Part shown: positions 60,602 through 64,000 of the stretch, piece by piece
Position numbering within the stretch: the first letter of the stretch is position 1
Layout: the number at the start of each line of letters is the position of its first letter
Source: Mesorhizobium loti
Lineage (GTDB): Bacteria; Pseudomonadota; Alphaproteobacteria; Rhizobiales; Rhizobiaceae
Direction of reading: 5' to 3'
Length of the DNA: 64,000 nucleotides
Assembly (NCBI GenBank): GCA_014189435.1
Contig: CP050293.1
Coordinates: forward strand, 873,001-937,000
Translations under genes and position numbers: made by a program
The notes under the pieces: generated by a model
Told to the model about the DNA's origin: nothing
Seen by the model: only the letters and a program-made list of their open reading frames with translations
Database searches by the model: none

Positions 60602-61342
60602 CTATGGGCGCTGTGTTTCGGTCGTGCGCTGCGTTTCGTTTGTGCCCGGCAGCTGCTGGGCATTGGCCAGGTCGAGGCGGGCAAAACCTTTTGCCGAATA
60701 GGCAGCACCATCGCGCAGGACCGAAACGGTGAAGCGCACGGCGGCGGGCAGGCGGCGCGGCGCATTCCAGCTCGGCACCCACGATGACGCTGCCGAACCG
60801 TCGAGATATTCGAATCTTATAGCGCTTACGCCGCCGAGCAGCCGCACCGGTTCGCTCTGCGTCGACGTGCCGGCTCCGCTGCCCCGCCGCGTCTTCTGGA
60901 CAATGGCCAGTGCACTTCCGCCAAGCGAAACGGCAATTTCGCGCAGCGCGGAGGATTTGAAGCCGATTGCCTGAACGGCGTTGAATTCGATCCGGGCACT
61001 GTCGCCGTCGAGATAAAGCACCTGGTCCGGCGACGATTTCGACAATGGCAACGGCTCGGCATGGCTGATCGCGGTTTCCAGAAACCGCGATGCGGCATCG
61101 ACCTCCATCTGGAATTCGGTTGCCTTCTCGATGCGCACCATCGTCCGGGCCTGGCCGAGGAAGACCATCATCAGCGATGTGATCACGCCGATCAGGGCCA
61201 GTCCGACCAGCACGTCGATGAGCGCAAATCCCTCGACCAACGCCGCTGGTCCCGACGATGGTCTGGCGTCTGCCAGAGGGACGCCTGAACGACGTCCCTG
61301 CCGGCAGACGGCGCGGACCTTCGAGCGAGCGAACAGGCTCAT
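60602..61342 (-). CDS. Type II secretion minor pseudopilin, GspJ-like
   Basis: The 246-residue protein has a long N-terminal leader, then EG^FALIDVLVGLALIGVITSL. It has the length and C-terminal beta-rich region (GVSAIRFEYLDG, AVRFTVSVL) of GspJ. The +5 residue, normally Glu, is Asp here. It is the last of the gspE-F-H-I-J series; its start overlaps the gspI stop. GspJ helps form the pseudopilus tip with GspI and GspK; no gspK is in the window. Confidence 0.82.
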   Translation of the reverse strand: MSLFARSKVRAVCRQGRRSGVPLADARPSSGPAALVEGFALIDVLVGLALIGVITSLMMVFLGQARTMVRIEKATEFQMEVDAASRFLETAISHAEPLPLSKSSPDQVLYLDGDSARIEFNAVQAIGFKSSALREIAVSLGGSALAIVQKTRRGSGAGTSTQSEPVRLLGGVSAIRFEYLDGSAASSWVPSWNAPRRLPAAVRFTVSVLRDGAAYSAKGFARLDLANAQQLPGTNETQRTTETQRP

Positions 61343-61698
61343 TTGGGGGTCGGCTCCCGCACGGGCACGAAAGTCAGAAACGGCTGGCCTGGAAATGCTC
61401 CCCCCGCCTTCTCGATGAGCACGGCAGTCACCTTCGCCTTCGACAGTTCTATCGTGCGCGTCTTCAGGGTCCAGCCAGGTTGCGCCGTCGTTTGCGCCCG
61501 GGCTTCGTAATCTGCCAGCATCACACGAACTGTCCTGGCGGCTTCGACCTGGCGCTTGGCAGCAGTGATGCTGCGGGACGCCAGCACGATCGACTGGCTG
61601 GCGATGCCCAGCACCAGCGCCAGGATGGTCATGGCGACGATCATCTCCAGGATCGAAAATCCGTCTTCGGGGGAGGGCTGGGGCGATAGCCCGGTCAT
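61339..61698 (-). CDS. Type II secretion minor pseudopilin, GspI-like
   Basis: The 119-residue prepilin has cleavage at EDG^FSILEMIVAMTILALVLG with Glu at +5, and a short C-terminal domain (LKTRTIELSKAKVTAV), matching GspI in size. ATGA overlaps join it to the gspH and gspJ genes. It nucleates the pseudopilus tip together with GspJ. Confidence 0.85.
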   Translation of the reverse strand: MTGLSPQPSPEDGFSILEMIVAMTILALVLGIASQSIVLASRSITAAKRQVEAARTVRVMLADYEARAQTTAQPGWTLKTRTIELSKAKVTAVLIEKAGGAFPGQPFLTFVPVREPTPK

Positions 61699-62168
61699 GG
61701 CAGTGCGCGCCAGGTTGAAAGCCCGGTCAGCCAGTTGACCGCGATGCGCGCGGTCCGCCCTTTTCGCTCGAGCGCGATGTCCATGCCGGAAGCGCTGCCA
61801 TCGGGAAGGAAGGTCAAGACCGTCTGCCGGTCGGCAATGATGGTCTCTTGGCCAGTGGTCACGGTCATCTTGACATCGTCCGGCAGCGTGAGCGTGTCCC
61901 GCTCGCCAAAACGGAAGGCGCGGGCGCCGAGATCGACGACGACCTGCTTCGGCCTGGCGGTGGCGATCGCCGACGTGCGCGACAGGCGCAGCCGCATGGT
62001 GATCTCGCCGGCCAGTGTCTCCAGGTTCTTGGTGCGATAGTTGCTGACCAGCCCGGGTGCTGCGATGGCCGCGACGAGGGCCATGATCGCCAGCACGACC
62101 AGCATTTCGACCAGGGTGAATCCGGCCGTTGCATGTGCCGGCGCGTCGGCTCTCGGCGCGGCTGTCAT
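61695..62168 (-). CDS. gspH: Type II secretion minor pseudopilin GspH
   Basis: ATG 62168 overlaps the gspF stop; the longer open frame is a shadow of gspF. The 157-residue prepilin cleaves at ATAG^FTLVEMLVVLAIMALVA. The GspH-type region LSRTSAIATARPKQVVVDLG and a terminal LTFLPDGSASGMDIAL strand are present. It links the tip complex to the major pseudopilin. Confidence 0.88.
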   Translation of the reverse strand: MTAAPRADAPAHATAGFTLVEMLVVLAIMALVAAIAAPGLVSNYRTKNLETLAGEITMRLRLSRTSAIATARPKQVVVDLGARAFRFGERDTLTLPDDVKMTVTTGQETIIADRQTVLTFLPDGSASGMDIALERKGRTARIAVNWLTGLSTWRALP

Positions 62169-63382
62169 TGCAGCGCCAGATCGTTGATGCTGAGGATGGT
62201 GGTCATCACCGAAATGACCAGGCTGCCGACGAGAAAACCAAGTGAAATCGTCAGCGCCGGGGTCAGCAGCTTTAGCACCGTGTCGATGCGTCGGGTGAGC
62301 GTCAGCTGAAGCATTTTCGCCGCCCGATCCAGCACCACGGGAAGGGCGTTGGCCTCTTCGCCGAGCGAGACCAGCGACATCGTCGCATTGTCGAAAATCC
62401 CCGCCTTGACGATCGCGCCATGCAGGCGCGCGCCATTGGCGACGGTTTCTTCGATCGCTGCAAAGCTTGCCGCCAGTGAACTCTGCCTGGAGACGTTGGC
62501 GGCCAGGCCAAGCGCCTCGGTCATCGCCACGCCATTGCCGAGCAACAGCGCAAGCGTTTCCAGATAGCGCGCGATCACCGCATCCCTGACCAGCGCGCCG
62601 ATCAGCGGGATCTTCAACAGCCAATGCGAGAGGCGTTTTCTGGCACCGGTGGACCGGGACAGGAAAAGCCAGGCAAGCAGGCTGAGGACCGCCGCCAGCG
62701 GGAACACGAACGGATAGTCGCGGAACACCGTGCCGAATGCTGAAAGCATGGTCATGGTGAACGGTTTTGGGGCGGATGAGCCCTCGAAGATCGGTTCCAG
62801 GGCCGGCACCAGGACCGTCGCCAGGATGACCAGCGCCCCGCTCATGACCAGCAGCAGGAAGGCGGGATAGGCCAGGGCCTCGATGATTGCCGCACGGCGC
62901 TTGGCCGTTGCCTCATACGTGTCCGCCAGCCGCTGGCATATATAGGCCATCTTGCCGCTGCGCTCGCCGCTGGCGAGCAGAGCGGCAACGTCGGAGGTGA
63001 TGCCCGGCAGGCCGGCAAAGGCTTCGGCGATCGGCCGACCGCCGGTCGTCAGATCGAGTACCGATTGCAGCTGCTGGCGCCGCTGACCGTTGGCTTCGCC
63101 TGAAATAACCGCATGCAAGGCGCGGTCGACGGTGAAACCGGCGTTCAGAAGCACCGAAAGCTCTGAAAACAGCCGACCGAGATCGACCCTGCGGGTAAAC
63201 GTCAGCGCGCTGCGCCCCGGCAGGCGAAGCTGCTGCTTGTCGCTGTTCACAGGCGCAAGATGATAGGAACGGCGGCCCTGCTGCGCCAGTTTGCGCGCCG
63301 CGTCCTGCTTGGTCGACGCATCGAGAACGCCGGTCTCGGTGCTGCCGTCGACGAGATAGGCGCGATAGGCAAAGGCCGGCAT
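62165..63382 (-). CDS. gspF: Type II secretion inner-membrane platform protein GspF
   Basis: The 405-residue protein opens AFAYRAYLVDGSTETGVLDA and has two repeated GspF domains, with GRSALTFTRRVDLGRLFSEL and the second-copy NGVAMTEALGLAANVS. Three hydrophobic helices lie around residues 170-195, 218-235 and 378-400. It connects the ATPase GspE to pseudopilus assembly. ATG 63382 shares a base with the gspE stop (TGATG). Confidence 0.93.
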   Translation of the reverse strand: MPAFAYRAYLVDGSTETGVLDASTKQDAARKLAQQGRRSYHLAPVNSDKQQLRLPGRSALTFTRRVDLGRLFSELSVLLNAGFTVDRALHAVISGEANGQRRQQLQSVLDLTTGGRPIAEAFAGLPGITSDVAALLASGERSGKMAYICQRLADTYEATAKRRAAIIEALAYPAFLLLVMSGALVILATVLVPALEPIFEGSSAPKPFTMTMLSAFGTVFRDYPFVFPLAAVLSLLAWLFLSRSTGARKRLSHWLLKIPLIGALVRDAVIARYLETLALLLGNGVAMTEALGLAANVSRQSSLAASFAAIEETVANGARLHGAIVKAGIFDNATMSLVSLGEEANALPVVLDRAAKMLQLTLTRRIDTVLKLLTPALTISLGFLVGSLVISVMTTILSINDLALQ

Positions 63383-64000
63383 CAGCCGCCTCCCGCGAGA
63401 TCGATGACACGCCGGACCTCGTCCATCGTGGTGACCTGTGATCGGGCAAGGGCTGTCGCGTGGGCCGACATCGGCACGAGGTCGTCCTCGGCGGCAATCC
63501 GGCCGATCTCCATCTCGCCGGCACCCTGGTCGATAAGCTCGGCGATGCGCGGCGACACCTGCAGCATTTCGTAGGTCACCGTGCGCCCGCTGTAGCCGGA
63601 GCCATTGCAGGTGCGGCAGGCCGGACCGGTCTGTTCCGCGCCGTGGCAGGTCGGGCAGATACGGCGCAACAGCCGCTGTGCGATGACGCCCCTGATCGTC
63701 GCGCCGAGCAGGTAGCCGTCGATGCCCATGTCGCGAAGCCGCGTCAGCGCGCCCGCGGCACTGTTGGTGTGGAGTGTCGAAAACACCAGGTGGCCGGTCA
63801 GGGCCGCCTGGACCGCGACCTGCGCCGTCTCGCGATCGCGAATTTCACCGAGCAGGATGATGTCGGGGTCCTGCCGCAGGATCGAACGCAGCGCGGCGGC
63901 AAAGTCGAGGTCGATCGCCGGGTTGACCTGCAGCTGGGTGATGCCCGCCATCCGGTATTCGACCGGGTCCTCGACGGTGAAGATCTTGACGTCCGGCCGC
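63382..64000 (-). CDS. gspE: Type II secretion ATPase GspE, C-terminal part
   Basis: The frame is open to the window edge; about 205 C-terminal residues are present. The Asp box [10 protein letters not shown], Walker [13 protein letters not shown] and the His box [19 protein letters not shown] are visible, followed by the zinc tetracysteine pair CPTC and CRTC spaced by 12 residues, and then a C-terminal helical part. Walker A lies beyond base 64000. It drives pseudopilus assembly from the cytoplasm. Confidence 0.93.
   Translation of the reverse strand, partial: RPDVKIFTVEDPVEYRMAGITQLQVNPAIDLDFAAALRSILRQDPDIILLGEIRDRETAQVAVQAALTGHLVFSTLHTNSAAGALTRLRDMGIDGYLLGATIRGVIAQRLLRRICPTCHGAEQTGPACRTCNGSGYSGRTVTYEMLQVSPRIAELIDQGAGEMEIGRIAAEDDLVPMSAHATALARSQVTTMDEVRRVIDLAGGG

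Noticed and set aside
1..64000. Genomic island or mobile-element boundaries
   Set aside because: No tRNA, integrase, transposase or flanking direct repeats were seen, and codon use looks uniform by eye; composition statistics were not computed.

Overview
The window is GC-rich, densely coded DNA from what looks like an alphaproteobacterium of the order Hyphomicrobiales (Rhizobiales), plausibly Mesorhizobium or a relative. The grounds are the many ABC uptake systems (three complete Liv-type and one Aap-type), the wealth of LysR, GntR and SDR genes, 4-base ATGA operon overlaps and G/C-rich third codon positions. The genus is an inference. I saw no tRNA, rRNA, transposase, integrase, phage gene or CRISPR array.

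Region 1 (1-7.6 kb) holds a 5-oxoprolinase-type set split over two strands. A biotin-carboxylase C-terminus, an AccB-like carrier with an apparent 1-base frameshift, and PxpA lie on the + strand. An SDR, PxpB, PxpC, an epoxide hydrolase, an Ldh/DpkA-type reductase and a proline-racemase-family protein follow one another on the - strand. A divergent promoter region with two related dyads (7.6-7.84 kb) separates the - operon from region 2.

Region 2 (7.8-14.2 kb) is an RraA-family protein followed by a full LivKHMGF transporter, then a convergent LysR gene.

Region 3 (14.3-34.6 kb) is a large aromatic-catabolism locus. It has an intradiol dioxygenase, a VOC ring-cleaving dioxygenase, an MhqD-like hydrolase and maleylacetate reductase. 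Next comes transporter set A (SBP-G-F-H-M), a TfdB-like phenol hydroxylase, a hydroxyquinol-type 1,2-dioxygenase and an SDR. Then comes transporter set B in the same order, a Zn alcohol dehydrogenase, an alpha/beta hydrolase and a two-component flavin monooxygenase with its reductase. Together they read as uptake of a phenolic compound, hydroxylation to hydroxyquinol, ortho cleavage to maleylacetate and reduction to 3-oxoadipate.

Region 4 (34.6-56.6 kb) is almost all on the - strand. It has a uronate-dehydrogenase-like epimerase, an aminotransferase, hydantoinase/oxoprolinase subunits HyuB and HyuA, a ThDP enzyme, a GlcD-like flavoprotein, a complete AapJQMP-type amino-acid transporter and a LysR regulator. 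These are followed by three SDRs, a GntR/FCD regulator, RidA, a divergent AroE homologue and a GarR-like dehydrogenase. On the + strand, from a shared promoter with a perfect dyad, come an HpcH/HpaI aldolase and a DAO-type flavoprotein with a probable homopolymer frameshift. This looks like uptake and breakdown of a nitrogen-containing or sugar-acid-like compound. The substrate is unknown.

Region 5 (56.7-64 kb) has an unrecognised lipoprotein and a type II secretion locus arranged as two convergent operons: gspD-prepilin peptidase-gspG on +, and gspE(partial)-F-H-I-J on -.

No intergenic gap exceeds about 300 bases. The largest (50331-50620, 57237-57506 and 7605-7843) are described as features.
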